From: Castellaniella sp. S9
Lineage (GTDB): Bacteria; Pseudomonadota; Gammaproteobacteria; Burkholderiales; Burkholderiaceae_B
NCBI RefSeq assembly: GCF_027257175.1
Contig: NZ_JAPFGD010000003.1
Coordinates: forward strand, 270,865 to 334,864
Length of the DNA stretch: 64,000 bases
Direction: 5' to 3'
In this document: positions 45,369 through 57,671 of the stretch, piece after piece
Layout: every line of letters begins with the position of its first letter
Numbering within the stretch: position 1 is the first letter of the stretch
Notes under the pieces: generated by a model
Database searches by the model: none
The model's input: the letters and a program-made list of their open reading frames with translations, nothing else
Told to the model about the DNA's origin: nothing
Position numbers and translations under genes: made by a program

Positions 45369-46466
45369 TTAGCCGGCCTTGCTGAGCGCGACGCTGAGGT
45401 AGTTGTCGTAGGAGCCTTCGGCCACGCGGAACCAGGGCACGATCCCGTCACGGAAAGCCATGTAGTTGTCGAAGATCTTTTTGAAGCCCGCGTTCTTGTC
45501 GCAGAATTCCTTGTAGACCTCGTTGGAGGCCTTGAAGGATGCGTCCATCACGTCGCGCGGGAAGCTCTTGAGCACGGCGCCGCTGGCGATCAGACGGCGC
45601 AGCGCGGCGGGATTGCGGGTGTCGTAGTCGGCGACCATCCGGCTGCCCGCGGCGCGCGAAGCCATGTCGATCATGGCCTGGTAGGACTTGGGCAGTTCGG
45701 CATAGGCCTTGTCGTTGACGTACAGCGACACCTGGGCCGAGCCCTCCCACCAGCCCGGATAGTAATAATATTTGGCGACCTTTTGATAGCCGAGCTTTTC
45801 GTCATCGACGGGCCCGACGAACTCGACCGCATCGAGGGCGCCCTTTTCCAGCGAGGGGTAGGTGTCGCTGGGCGGCAATTGCTGGGGAATCACACCCAGG
45901 CGTGCGAGCACCTCGCCCGCGAAGCCGGCGGTGCGCATCTTGAGCCCCTTGAGATCCTCGATCGACTTGATTTCCTTACGGTACCAGCCACCCATCTGGG
46001 TACCGGTGTTCCCAAACGGGAAGTTGATGATCCCGTGCGGCGCAAAGAGTTCGCGCATGAGCTTGAGCCCGTCGCCCTCGTACATCCAGGCATACATCTG
46101 GCGTACGTTCAGGCCGAAGGGCACCGCCGTGTCGAAGCAGAAGGACGGGTCCTTGCCGTAGTAGTAGTACGAGGCGGTCTGGCCGCACTCGACCGTCCGG
46201 TTGCCCACCGCGTCCATCACGCCGAAACCCGGCACCAGTTCGCCCGCCGGATAGAGGCGGATGTCGAACTTGCCGTCGGAGGCCTCCTTGATCAACTGGC
46301 AGAACATCTGCGCCGTAGGGAACAGCGCCGTCTGCTGCGGGCCGTAGGTGGAGGTCATCTTCCAGTTGATCTGGGGGGTGCCCTGCGCGAATACGGGGGC
46401 CGCGACGGCCGCCGATCCGGCGACCGCGCCGAGGCCGGCCTTTTTGAGGAATGAGCGACGCTGCAT
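45369..46466 (-). CDS. Orphan TRAP transporter substrate-binding protein, Tat-exported (TakP-like)
   Basis: This 365-residue periplasmic receptor has a textbook twin-arginine signal peptide: [12 protein letters not shown], then a hydrophobic stretch and cleavage near VFAQ. The mature part resembles the alpha-keto-acid-binding TakP group: [17 protein letters not shown], the ligand arginine in [14 protein letters not shown], and the [26 protein letters not shown] region in pieces. No TRAP membrane subunits are adjacent, so it must use permeases encoded elsewhere. AGGAG ten bases upstream supports the ATG at 46466. A strong terminator follows, making it monocistronic. Confidence 0.91.
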   Translation of the reverse strand: MQRRSFLKKAGLGAVAGSAAVAAPVFAQGTPQINWKMTSTYGPQQTALFPTAQMFCQLIKEASDGKFDIRLYPAGELVPGFGVMDAVGNRTVECGQTASYYYYGKDPSFCFDTAVPFGLNVRQMYAWMYEGDGLKLMRELFAPHGIINFPFGNTGTQMGGWYRKEIKSIEDLKGLKMRTAGFAGEVLARLGVIPQQLPPSDTYPSLEKGALDAVEFVGPVDDEKLGYQKVAKYYYYPGWWEGSAQVSLYVNDKAYAELPKSYQAMIDMASRAAGSRMVADYDTRNPAALRRLIASGAVLKSFPRDVMDASFKASNEVYKEFCDKNAGFKKIFDNYMAFRDGIVPWFRVAEGSYDNYLSVALSKAG

Positions 46467-46589
46467 AGTGGGTGATCTCCTTTTGGGGTCTCGTTGAAGA
46501 CGATACAAACTGTCAATTTATTGTGGGGTGGCCCCGATATTACACCTGACGCCCGCGAATGCGCATCTGGCGGCGCACACCACGCCGCC

Positions 46590-47957
46590 TCAGCGGCCGG
46601 CAATGGCCATGCGCTCGATCAGCACCGAGCCCGTGGACTTGGCGCCGCGGCCGTGCACATCGGCGCCCACGGCGACGATGTGGCGGAACATGTCGGCCAG
46701 GTTGCCCGCGATCGTGACCTCGTCGACCGCATGCTGGATGCGGCCGCCCTGGACCCAATAGCCGAAGGCGCCCCGGGAATAATCGCCCGTGACGTAGTTC
46801 ACGCCCTGGCCGATCAGTTCGGTCACCAGAAAGCCCGTGTCCATCTTGCGCAGCATCGCCTCGAGGGTGTCGTCCGGCCGGGTCAGGCGCGAGCGCAGGC
46901 TGAGGTTGTGCGATCCGCCCGCGTTGCCGGTGGGAGTCATGCCGAGCTTGCGCGCCGTGTAGGTGGACAGGAAGTAGCCTTCGAGCACGCCGGCGCCCAC
47001 GACGCGGCGGGCCTGCGGGCGCACCCCCTCGCCGTCGAAGGGCGAACTGCCCTGGGCGCCGGGGATGTAGGGGTTTTCGATGACGTCGAGGTGATCGGCG
47101 AACACGGGCTTGCCGAGGGCGTCGACCAGGAAGCTGGCCTTGCGGTAGAGCGCTCCGCCGCTGGCGGCCTGCACCAGCGCCCCCAGCAGCCCCACCGCCA
47201 GGGGCGCCTCGAACAGCACCGGGAAATGGCCGGTGCGCACGGGCCGCGCCGCCAGGCGCGACAGGGCGCGCTCGGCCGCGTAACGGCCCACGCGCACCGG
47301 GTCGGCCAGATCGCCCGGCCGCCGCGCCGAGGTGTACCAATAGTCGCGCTGCATGCCCGAGCCCCGCCCGGCGATGGGCGCCACCGACAGGCTGTGGCGC
47401 GAATACGGATAGCCACCGAGAAATCCGCGCGAATTTCCCAGGACGAAGTGCCCTTCCATGGTATCGACCGAGGCGCCCTCGGTGTTGGTGATCGACGGAC
47501 TGACGGACAGCGCGGCACGTTCGGCGCGAATGGCCAGGCGGGCGGCCTCGCGGGCGTCGATGGCCCAGGGCTGGTGCAGATCCAGATCGGGATAATTCGT
47601 GGCGAGCAGGTCCGCGTCGGGCAGGCCGGCGGCCGGATCCTCGGCGGTATAGCGCGCAATGTGCCAGGCGGCGTCGACGGTCTTGCGCACGGCCTCGGGG
47701 GAGAAATCGGAGGTCGAGGCCGAGCCCCGACGGGTGCCCGCGAACACCGTCACCGCCAGGGAGCGGTCGCGCGTCTGCTCGATGGTCTCGATCGCACACT
47801 GGCGCACGGCCACCGACAGGCCCTGGCTTTCGGACACCTCGACCGCGGCGTCGGTGGCGCCCGCCGCGCGGGCATGATCCAGCGTGTCGGCCACCAATTG
47901 GCGAAACACGCCTTGCTGCGTGGGAATGTCCAGGAGGACCTCGGTATTCTCTTTCAT
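46590..47957 (-). CDS. pmbA: Metalloprotease subunit PmbA/TldE
   Basis: This 455-residue protein is the TldE half of the TldD/TldE protease, which degrades unfolded peptides and matures microcin- or antitoxin-type substrates. Matching segments are FSPEAVRKTVDAAWHIARYT, SNTEG-like ITNTEGASVD, FEAPLAVGLLGALV and NLADMFRHIVAVGAD. TldE lacks the zinc-binding HExxxH motif, as here; TldD is not in this window. It is divergent from yjgA, the usual partner gene order. Confidence 0.95.
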   Translation of the reverse strand: MKENTEVLLDIPTQQGVFRQLVADTLDHARAAGATDAAVEVSESQGLSVAVRQCAIETIEQTRDRSLAVTVFAGTRRGSASTSDFSPEAVRKTVDAAWHIARYTAEDPAAGLPDADLLATNYPDLDLHQPWAIDAREAARLAIRAERAALSVSPSITNTEGASVDTMEGHFVLGNSRGFLGGYPYSRHSLSVAPIAGRGSGMQRDYWYTSARRPGDLADPVRVGRYAAERALSRLAARPVRTGHFPVLFEAPLAVGLLGALVQAASGGALYRKASFLVDALGKPVFADHLDVIENPYIPGAQGSSPFDGEGVRPQARRVVGAGVLEGYFLSTYTARKLGMTPTGNAGGSHNLSLRSRLTRPDDTLEAMLRKMDTGFLVTELIGQGVNYVTGDYSRGAFGYWVQGGRIQHAVDEVTIAGNLADMFRHIVAVGADVHGRGAKSTGSVLIERMAIAGR

Positions 47958-48032
47958 GCGCGCATCCTGCTGCTGTGGTCCGGCGGCGATCTGTCCGCCG
48001 GACGGTTATCATAGTCAATTGACGACCATTTT

Positions 48033-48593
48033 ATGCTCATCCCCATGGACGACATCCCAGAGGACTCCGAGCCCCTCGCGCACGATCGTCCCAGCAAATC
48101 CCAGGTCAAGCGCGACATGCACGCCCTGCTGGCCCTGGGCCGGCGGCTGGTGGACCTGCCCGCCGCCCGGCTGGCGGCGCTGGACCTGGACGAACCTCTG
48201 CGCGAGGCCATCGCCCTGGCGCAGCGCATCCGCAGCCACGAGGGCCGCCGGCGCCAGATCCACTACGTGGGCAAGCTCATGCGCCAGGCCGACGCCGAGG
48301 CCTTGCGCGCGCAACTGGACCTCTGGGACAGCGGCTCGCGCGAGCAGGCGCGGGCCATGCACCGCCTCGAGGCGCTGCGCGAGCAGCTCATCGCCGACGA
48401 CGAGGCCCTGACCCCGGTGATCGACCGCTTTCCATCGCTGGACGTCCAGGCCCTGCGGGCCCAGATCCGCGCCGCACGCAAGGAATCACAACAGAACCAG
48501 GCCCTGCCCCAGGGCCGTGAACCGGCGCGCAAGCACTATCGCGCCCTGTTCCAGGCGCTCAAGCAACTGGAATTCGACGAGGACCGACCATGA
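48033..48593 (+). CDS. yjgA: Ribosome biogenesis factor YjgA/DarP (DUF615)
   Basis: This 186-residue, helical, highly charged protein matches the DUF615 family (YjgA, renamed DarP in E. coli), which associates with pre-50S particles. Typical are [31 protein letters not shown] and the C-terminal [14 protein letters not shown]. An in-frame ATG at 48045 (before DDIPED) is an alternative start. Its end overlaps the start of the esterase gene by four bases. Confidence 0.93.
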   Translation: MLIPMDDIPEDSEPLAHDRPSKSQVKRDMHALLALGRRLVDLPAARLAALDLDEPLREAIALAQRIRSHEGRRRQIHYVGKLMRQADAEALRAQLDLWDSGSREQARAMHRLEALREQLIADDEALTPVIDRFPSLDVQALRAQIRAARKESQQNQALPQGREPARKHYRALFQALKQLEFDEDRP

Positions 48594-49273
48594 CCGATCT
48601 GCTCGACTGCATCGAACACGAAACAGGCCCCGATCCCCGCCACGCGGTGATCTGGATGCATGGCCTGGGCGCCGACGGCAATGATTTCCTGCCCATCGTG
48701 CCCGAACTGCAAGCCCCCGGCATGCCGCCGGTGCGCTTCGTCTTTCCGCATGCGCCGGTGCGCCCGGTGACCATCAACCAGGGCATCCCGATGCGCGCCT
48801 GGTACGACATCTTCGACTTCGGCCCCGACGCCCACGAAGACATCGACGGCATCCGGGCGTCGCGCCACGCCATCATGGAACTCGTTGCCCGCGAGTACGA
48901 TCGCGGCGTCCCCAGCACGGGTATCGTCCTGGCGGGATTTTCGCAAGGCTGCGCCATGGCGCTGTACACGGGCCTGCGCATGGACGAGCCCCTGGCGGGG
49001 ATCATCGGGCTCTCGGGCTACCTGCCCTTGCGCAACACCACGGCCACCGAGCGCCACCCCGCCAACGCCAAGGTCCCGCTGTTCGTGGCGCACGGCACCA
49101 TGGACCCGGTCGTGGACCTGTCGCGCGGCGAGGCCGGCCGCGACGTGCTGATCGAACTGGGCTACGCCCCCGAATGGCACACCTACCCCATGCCGCATGC
49201 GGTCCACCCGCAGGAAATCGCCGACATCCGGGATTTTCTGGCCCGCGTCCTGGCGACGCCGCAGGAAGGCTAA
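48590..49273 (+). CDS. Carboxylesterase/phospholipase family alpha/beta hydrolase
   Basis: This 227-residue alpha/beta hydrolase belongs to the Abhydrolase_2 family (carboxylesterase EstB-like). The nucleophile elbow is GFSQG, the oxyanion region is [12 protein letters not shown], the acid is in HGTMDPVV and the histidine in MPHAVHP. Members hydrolyse short-chain esters or lysophospholipids; the physiological substrate is unknown. No signal peptide is present. It overlaps yjgA by four bases (ATGA), so the two are translationally coupled. Confidence 0.92.
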   Translation: MTDLLDCIEHETGPDPRHAVIWMHGLGADGNDFLPIVPELQAPGMPPVRFVFPHAPVRPVTINQGIPMRAWYDIFDFGPDAHEDIDGIRASRHAIMELVAREYDRGVPSTGIVLAGFSQGCAMALYTGLRMDEPLAGIIGLSGYLPLRNTTATERHPANAKVPLFVAHGTMDPVVDLSRGEAGRDVLIELGYAPEWHTYPMPHAVHPQEIADIRDFLARVLATPQEG

Positions 49274-49299
49274 GAGTCCAAGGCCCGCGGCGCGGCGGC

Positions 49300-51774
49300 T
49301 CAACCGCCGGCGTCCGAGGCCTTCAGGTCCAGCCAGACCCGGCGCATGCCCGGGTCGTCCTCGTCGGGATCGTTGCGGAACCCCAGATGCGCCATCAGGC
49401 CGAGCATCGGCCGGTTGGTCGCGAGGATCACGCCGTCGATGTAACCCAGGCCCTGGCGGCGCGCCGCGCGAATCAGGCCGCGCATCAATTCCTGGCCCAG
49501 GCCCCGGCGTTGCCAATCGTCGGCAACCACCAGGGCGTACTCGGCGCCCTGTCCGTCCGCATTGCGCAGATAGTGCGAGAACCCGATGATGCGCTCGCGC
49601 AGCAGGCCGCGGTTCTCGGGATTGGACACCTGGATCGTGGCCACCAGGGCCAGTTCGCGGTCGTAGTCGATGCGGGTATAGCGGGCCAGCATGCGCGGCG
49701 TCAGTTCGCGCAGCATCGAAACAAAACGCATGTAGCGCGATTCGTCGGACAAGTCGCGCACGAATTCCTGCAGCAGCGCCGCATCCTCGGGCCGGATCGG
49801 GCGCAGCAGCCATTCCTGCCCGTCGTCGAACTGCATGGCGCGCACCAGCCGCCGCGGATAGGGATGGATGGCCATGTGGCGATAGGCGCGGTTCTCGGGC
49901 CGCTCGCCGTCGTCATGGACGTCGAGTTCGACCTCGACGGCCTCGGCATACAAGGCCGTATCGTCGGCCCATAGAGGATCGATCGACAGGCGCCGGATGC
50001 CGGGCAGTTCGCTGGCGATCTCGGACACGCGCTCGAGCGTCTCGCGCAGCCGCTCGAAGACCGCCGGGCTGAGGGTGCGCGACAGTGCGCGGCTCCAGAA
50101 CTTACCGCGCTGGATCAGCTGGCGGGCCAGGTAATTGTTCAGCGGCGGCAGCTCGATCTCGCGGTTCGGATTGGCGATCTCGGCCAGCCGTCCGCCCGGC
50201 CCGAACTGGATGTACGGGCCAAAGCGCAGGTCCTGGCGGATATGGACGGCCATGGGCAGGCCCGCGCGGATGGCCGGGTCCAGCGGACGGTCCGCGAACA
50301 GCACGGGCATGTCGAAGCAGTCGAACAGCCAGCGGCAGGCGTGCGCATCCAGATGCGTGCGGCCGGTCATGCGGGCGTCGGCCAGCAACGCGCGCGCCTC
50401 GTCCAGGCGCGGCGGCCGATTGAGCATCTCGGGGGGCAGGGCCTGCTGGGCCAGCGTCTGGTTGTACTGATACGAGGCGAGGATGCCGAACGCGTTGGCG
50501 GCCGATTCGGGCGTGCGAAACGCCGGCAGGCCCACCAGATCCAGGCGATGGCGCAGGGGACGCATCGACGCATCCCCCATGAAGCAGCACATGATGGGTT
50601 TCTGGGCATGGGCGGAAAAATCCGCCAGGGCATCGATGGCCGGCGCCATGTCCGACAGCCGGTCGGGCGCCAGCAGCACCAGCACGCCGTCGACCGCGGT
50701 ATCGGCGACCAGCAGGCTGAGCATCCGCCGCATGCGCTCGGGATCCAGCGGCGCATGGCTGATCACCGGATTGCCCACCGCGGCGCCGGGTTCGAGCAGT
50801 TCGGCCAGGTCCTTGCGGGTCTGGCCGCCCAGTTCGGCCCGGGTGACGGGCGCGCCCACGCCGATCACGTCCAGCGCCAGGTGCGCGGCGCCGTGGCCGT
50901 TCGAGACGATCGCAATGCGCCGGCCGCGATGACGCGGCCCATGGACCAGAACCTTGAGCGCGGAAAACAATTGGACGAAGAATTGGATACGCACCGCGCC
51001 CGTGCGCCGCAGCAAGGCGCTGAACACCGCGTCGCCGGCCAGCGACGCCCCCGCGGGATCCGCCTGCCGGCCGACCTTGAGCACGATGACCGGCTTGACG
51101 CTGGCGGCCGCGTTCAGCGCGCTGGTGAAACGGCGCGACGAGTCGACGTCCTCGAGGTACAGCACCACACTGTCGGTGCGCGGATCCATCGCCAGGTATT
51201 CCAGGATCTCGGCCACCGCCACCCCGGTCTCGTCGCCGGCCGACACCACGGCCGAGAACCCGAGCCGGATGTCACCCGCCCAGTCCAGCACTGCGGCGGG
51301 CACCATGCGCGATTGCGCCACCATGGCGACGCGGCCGACCGGCGCGGTATCGGGCTCGAGGCTGAGATTGAGCCCCAGGTGGGGACGCTGCACGCCGAGC
51401 GCGCCCGGGCCCAGCACCAGGCAGTCATTCATCAACCCCCACGATTGGCAATAGACCCGGGTTTCCACCGGATCACGCGAAGGTGTCTCGTGGGGCAGCA
51501 GCACCAGGGCGCGCGGGCGAAACCGGCGCAGGGCCCCCAGGATGGACGGCAAGTGGGCGGGATCGACGCACAGCAGCGCCAGGTCCGGGCGCTGCCCCTC
51601 CTGCAGATAGTCGAGGCGCTCCGGCAGACGCACGCCCCCCGAGGCGTCCACCCTCACCTCGGTGATCCGTCCGCGCAGGCGCGGCGGAGTCTGGCGCACG
51701 ACGGGAAGCTCGCGCGCGCTGATGACCAACACGGAACGTGGCTCGAACAAGGCAGCCAAGCGATGACGCAACAT
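49300..51774 (-). CDS. Pat-like protein acetyltransferase: acyl-CoA-synthetase (NDP-forming)-like region fused to GNAT domain
   Basis: This 824-residue protein has the architecture of Pat/PatZ lysine acetyltransferases. It starts with a CoA-binding domain (LFEPRSVLVIS). A succinyl-CoA-ligase-like region follows (VAMVAQSRMVPAAVLDWAG, then KPVIVLKVGR), then a region like the ADP-forming synthetase ATP-grasp. The GNAT domain (about residues 655-815) has the acetyl-CoA loop QRRGLGQELM. Such enzymes control acetyl-CoA synthetase and other central enzymes by acetylation. The usual S-Q-S-G-A loop is changed to A-Q-S-R-M, so the ligase-like part is probably only regulatory. The ATG at 51774 starts in register with the family. 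Confidence 0.9.
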   Translation of the reverse strand: MLRHRLAALFEPRSVLVISARELPVVRQTPPRLRGRITEVRVDASGGVRLPERLDYLQEGQRPDLALLCVDPAHLPSILGALRRFRPRALVLLPHETPSRDPVETRVYCQSWGLMNDCLVLGPGALGVQRPHLGLNLSLEPDTAPVGRVAMVAQSRMVPAAVLDWAGDIRLGFSAVVSAGDETGVAVAEILEYLAMDPRTDSVVLYLEDVDSSRRFTSALNAAASVKPVIVLKVGRQADPAGASLAGDAVFSALLRRTGAVRIQFFVQLFSALKVLVHGPRHRGRRIAIVSNGHGAAHLALDVIGVGAPVTRAELGGQTRKDLAELLEPGAAVGNPVISHAPLDPERMRRMLSLLVADTAVDGVLVLLAPDRLSDMAPAIDALADFSAHAQKPIMCCFMGDASMRPLRHRLDLVGLPAFRTPESAANAFGILASYQYNQTLAQQALPPEMLNRPPRLDEARALLADARMTGRTHLDAHACRWLFDCFDMPVLFADRPLDPAIRAGLPMAVHIRQDLRFGPYIQFGPGGRLAEIANPNREIELPPLNNYLARQLIQRGKFWSRALSRTLSPAVFERLRETLERVSEIASELPGIRRLSIDPLWADDTALYAEAVEVELDVHDDGERPENRAYRHMAIHPYPRRLVRAMQFDDGQEWLLRPIRPEDAALLQEFVRDLSDESRYMRFVSMLRELTPRMLARYTRIDYDRELALVATIQVSNPENRGLLRERIIGFSHYLRNADGQGAEYALVVADDWQRRGLGQELMRGLIRAARRQGLGYIDGVILATNRPMLGLMAHLGFRNDPDEDDPGMRRVWLDLKASDAGG

Positions 51775-51886
51775 AGAAACCTGAAATAACGGCCCGGAAC
51801 AGGACTTCAACTGTACTTTAAAATGGCGGCTTGACTCCAACCCGCGGCGCCTGGCTTGCCGACGCCGCCCAGCCCATCGATCCGAC

Positions 51887-53305
51887 ATGACCGCGCCCCA
51901 CTCCGACACCGTGCGCACTCGATTTGCGCCCTCGCCCACCGGCTACCTGCACCTCGGGGGCGCGCGCACCGCGCTGTTCTCCTGGGCTTTCGCCCGCCAC
52001 CACGGCGGGACCTTCGTCCTGCGCATCGAGGACACCGACCTCGAGCGCTCGACCCCGGAGGCGGTGCAGGCCATCCTCGACGGCATGGCCTGGCTGGGCC
52101 TGGACCCCGACGAGGGGCCGTTCTACCAGATGCGGCGGATGGACCGCTACCGCGAGGTCATTGCCCGGATGCTCGAGGAAGGCACCGCCTACCGGTGCTA
52201 CAGCACCCCCGAGGAGGTCGAGGCCATGCGCGAGCGCGCCCGCGCGATCGGCGCCAAGCCGCGCTACGACGGCACCTGGCGCCCCGAGCCCGGCAAGACG
52301 CTGCCCCCCGTGCCGCCGGGGGTGCGCCCGGTGGTGCGTTTTCGCAGCCCCCTCGAGGGCGTCACCCACTGGGACGACCTCGTCAAGGGCCCCATCAGCT
52401 TCGACAATACCGAGCTCGACGACCTGGTGATCGCCCGGCCCGACGGCACGCCCACCTATAACTTCTGCGTGGTGGTCGACGACTGGGACATGCGCATCAC
52501 CCACGTGATCCGCGGCGACGACCATGTGAACAACACGCCGCGCCAGATCAATATCCTGCGCGCCCTGGGTGCGCAGCCGCCGTGCTATGGCCATGTGCCC
52601 ATGATCCTGGGCCCCGACGGCGAAAAGCTGTCCAAGCGCCACGGCGCGGTCAGTGTGATGGAGTACGACACCCTCGGCTACCTGCCCGAAGCCATGGTGA
52701 ATTACCTGGCCCGGCTGGGCTGGAGCCACGGCAACGACGAGCTATTCACCCGCGAGCAGTTCGTCGAATGGTTCGATTCCCGCAACCTCAGCCGCTCCGC
52801 CGCCCAATGGGACCCCAAGAAGCTCAACTGGGTCAACGCCCACGCCATCCGCCAGGCCTCGAACGAGGACCTGGCCTCGCGCGTGGCGCCGCGGATACTG
52901 CGCCGGGGCGGCGATGCGGCGGCGGCCGACCTGGCCGCCGTCATGGGCCTGCTCAAGGACCGCAGCGAAACCCTCGAACAACTCGCCGAGGGCGCCATGC
53001 TGTTCTGCGGCCCCTACCGGCCGGCCGACGAAGCGCTGCGCACCGAGGTCCTGGACGAATCCGCCCGCGTCCTGCTGCGGGATTTCGCGGACCGCGCCAC
53101 CGCCCTGACGGACTGGACCGAAGCCGCGCTGGACGCCCTGATCAAGGCGATGCTGCAGTCGCATGGCATCAAGATGCCCCGGCTGGCCATTCCCCTGCGG
53201 GTCGCGACCACCGGCGTCAAGCACACACCCTCGATCGGCGCCGTCCTGGCCCTGCTGGGCCGCGACACCGTCCTCGAGCGCCTGGCCGCCGCGACGGCGG
53301 ACTGA
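51887..53305 (+). CDS. gltX: Glutamyl-tRNA synthetase
   Basis: This 472-residue class I synthetase charges tRNA-Glu. The HIGH-like motif is [17 protein letters not shown], the KMSKS-like motif is KLSKRHGAV and the family marker FVLRIEDTD is present. The length is typical of discriminating or non-discriminating GluRS. It is divergent from the Pat-like gene. Confidence 0.97.
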   Translation: MTAPHSDTVRTRFAPSPTGYLHLGGARTALFSWAFARHHGGTFVLRIEDTDLERSTPEAVQAILDGMAWLGLDPDEGPFYQMRRMDRYREVIARMLEEGTAYRCYSTPEEVEAMRERARAIGAKPRYDGTWRPEPGKTLPPVPPGVRPVVRFRSPLEGVTHWDDLVKGPISFDNTELDDLVIARPDGTPTYNFCVVVDDWDMRITHVIRGDDHVNNTPRQINILRALGAQPPCYGHVPMILGPDGEKLSKRHGAVSVMEYDTLGYLPEAMVNYLARLGWSHGNDELFTREQFVEWFDSRNLSRSAAQWDPKKLNWVNAHAIRQASNEDLASRVAPRILRRGGDAAAADLAAVMGLLKDRSETLEQLAEGAMLFCGPYRPADEALRTEVLDESARVLLRDFADRATALTDWTEAALDALIKAMLQSHGIKMPRLAIPLRVATTGVKHTPSIGAVLALLGRDTVLERLAAATAD

Positions 53306-53353
53306 GGCGACACCCGGTCCGCCGGGGCCGGGCGCCCGCGCCGCCGAGGGCGA

Positions 53354-53830
53354 CTAGAACGGCAAGCGATAACCCGCCGACATGCGCCGCACGTCGACCA
53401 GGCCCTCGGCCCCGCGCAAGCGCAGCCTGGCGGGATCGACGTCCAGGATCTCGTAGCGGTTGGTGTAGATCGGATCGTCGAGATTGACGGGCGAGCCGTT
53501 GGACAGCACGGTGCGCAGCACCAGGGTCTGGCCCTCGCGCTGCCAGCAGCCGCTCTCGTGCAGGCCCTGCGAGGGGGTGCGCGGCCGCTTGATCTGCTGA
53601 ACGTAGACCATGGTGCCGTCGGAATTGAGGGTATAGAGGGTGCGGATCGCGCCAGCCACGCCACGCTGGCTGGCAACGCTGAGCCAATTGCCGACCACGG
53701 CCTCGCCGGCGGCGGCGGGCCGGCACTGCGGCGCGGTCTGTTGTTGGCGCACGGAGCCGGTCGGCGCGCAGGCCGCCAGCGCGGCCGCCGCCAGGCACGC
53801 CCCCAGGATACGAAACCGAATAAGCCGCAT
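53354..53830 (-). CDS. Small lipoprotein of unknown function
   Basis: This 158-residue protein starts with a lipoprotein signal peptide (RLIRFRILGACLAAAALAAC, cleaved before the last Cys). The mature part is a beta-rich domain with GNWLSVASQRGVAGAIRTLY, GTMVYVQQIKRP and repeated short strands. This resembles lipocalin-like or META-like small periplasmic domains, but I do not recognise the family. The ATG at 53830 is chosen because it gives the proper signal; it is divergent from the membrane protein gene at 53968. Confidence 0.72.
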   Translation of the reverse strand: MRLIRFRILGACLAAAALAACAPTGSVRQQQTAPQCRPAAAGEAVVGNWLSVASQRGVAGAIRTLYTLNSDGTMVYVQQIKRPRTPSQGLHESGCWQREGQTLVLRTVLSNGSPVNLDDPIYTNRYEILDVDPARLRLRGAEGLVDVRRMSAGYRLPF

Positions 53831-53967
53831 GTCTTGATCCCCATCCATGACAAATGCCATCCAAAAGCCATGACGCGCCCAGGGCCGTCCGGCGCAAGAG
53901 GACGGCGGGCGCCCTACAATCGGATGCAGACGCCTTGGCGGACCGCCAAGGGATCATTCTAACCACT

Positions 53968-54408
53968 ATGAGCCAGCCCATCCTCCTCACCCTGCATCTT
54001 TTTGCCGCGATCTTTTTCGTCGGCACGGTGTTCTTCGAGGTGCTGATACTCGAAGGCATCCGCAAGCCCCTGGGGCGCGAGGCCATGCGCGAGGTCGAGC
54101 GCGCGATCGGCCGGCGCGCGCGCCGCTTCATGCCCTTCGTCATCCTGGTCCTGTTCGGCGCCGGCATCGGCATGGCGTGGCCCTATCGCGAGACGTTGGC
54201 GCATCCCTTCGACACCAGCTTCGCCACCTTGCTGTGGCTCAAGATCCTGCTGGCCGCAAGCGTGCTCGCCCATTTCATCGCCGCCATGGTCCTGGGCGGC
54301 ACCGGCCGCCTCAAGACCCGGCACTTCCAGCGCATACACATCAGCGTGTTCTGCCACGTCGTGCTGATCGTATTCCTCGCCAAGGCCATGTTCTACCTGC
54401 ACTGGTAA
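53968..54408 (+). CDS. Four-helix inner-membrane protein, CopD-like
   Basis: This 146-residue protein has four transmembrane segments (about residues 5-25, 53-73, 86-110 and 123-143). It resembles short CopD/DUF2214-type membrane proteins. Conserved-looking histidines occur in TLHLFAAIFFVG, VLAHFIAAM and FCHVVLIVF and could ligate copper or heme. No copper gene is adjacent, so the role is unknown. The ATG before SQPILLTLHLF is used; the frame extending upstream overlaps the divergent lipoprotein gene. Confidence 0.75.
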   Translation: MSQPILLTLHLFAAIFFVGTVFFEVLILEGIRKPLGREAMREVERAIGRRARRFMPFVILVLFGAGIGMAWPYRETLAHPFDTSFATLLWLKILLAASVLAHFIAAMVLGGTGRLKTRHFQRIHISVFCHVVLIVFLAKAMFYLHW

Positions 54409-54443
54409 GGGTGCCCCAGAACAATTGGTTGCAAAAAGGCCGA

Positions 54444-54466
54444 GCGGCCCGCAGCATGCGGGCCGC
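54444..54466. other. GC-rich hairpin downstream of the CopD-like gene
   Basis: A perfect 9-bp stem GCGGCCCGC/GCGGGCCGC with a 5-base loop lies 36 bases after the stop at 54408. No T-run follows directly on the plus strand, so it is not a classical terminator. It may still help end transcription before the nrdAB control region. Confidence 0.4.
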
Positions 54467-54472
54467 GCGCCG

Positions 54473-54497
54473 TTGTCCACAGACCGAATGTGGACAA
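54473..54497. promoter_or_regulatory. Inverted pair of DnaA-box-like sites upstream of nrdAB
   Basis: TTGTCCACA (54473-54481) and its exact inverse TGTGGACAA (54489-54497) are separated by seven bases. Each differs from the DnaA-box consensus TTWTNCACA at one position. In E. coli the nrdAB operon is controlled by DnaA, so a similar role here is plausible. The sites are 37-61 bases upstream of the candidate -35 element. Confidence 0.55.
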
Positions 54498-54533
54498 GCG
54501 CGCCGGATTGTGGAGAACCCGCTCCCGCGGCGC

Positions 54534-54562
54534 TTGATCCCCCCCGATTACCCCACTACAAT
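54534..54562 (+). promoter_or_regulatory. Sigma70-like promoter of nrdAB
   Basis: TTGATC (54534-54539) and TACAAT (54557-54562) are exactly 17 bases apart; the -10 matches five of six positions. The -10 lies inside NrdR box 1, which is the arrangement expected for repression by occlusion. Confidence 0.6.
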
Positions 54563-54568
54563 TTGTGG
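54553..54568. promoter_or_regulatory. NrdR box 1
   Basis: CCACTACAATTTGTGG is a 16-base near-palindrome that fits the NrdR box (consensus approximately ACACTATATATAGTGT). It overlaps the candidate -10 element and is 31 bases from box 2, about three helical turns. Confidence 0.75.
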
Positions 54569-54583
54569 ACGGCACATTCGACA

Positions 54584-54599
54584 CCACTATATGTGGTAG
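54584..54599. promoter_or_regulatory. NrdR box 2
   Basis: CCACTATATGTGGTAG matches the NrdR box core CACTATAT well. Together with box 1 it forms the paired-site arrangement typical of NrdR-controlled reductase operons. The repressor gene is at 35436-35903 in this window. The remaining leader to the nrdA start (54600-54720) shows nothing else clear. Confidence 0.75.
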
Positions 54600-54720
54600 T
54601 GCCCTGCAGCCTGCTGCATATCTCAAGAAAAACAGAAAGTACGCCCATTTCCACCCTTTTTCCGCTGCGGCGCGCCCGGCTTCCGCCCTCGCCGCAGTCA
54701 TCCGATCGCCAGGAGAACCT

Positions 54721-57639
<2,919 letters not shown>

Positions 57640-57671
57640 GCCGCCCCGAACCGATCAAAGGAGTCCCCATC

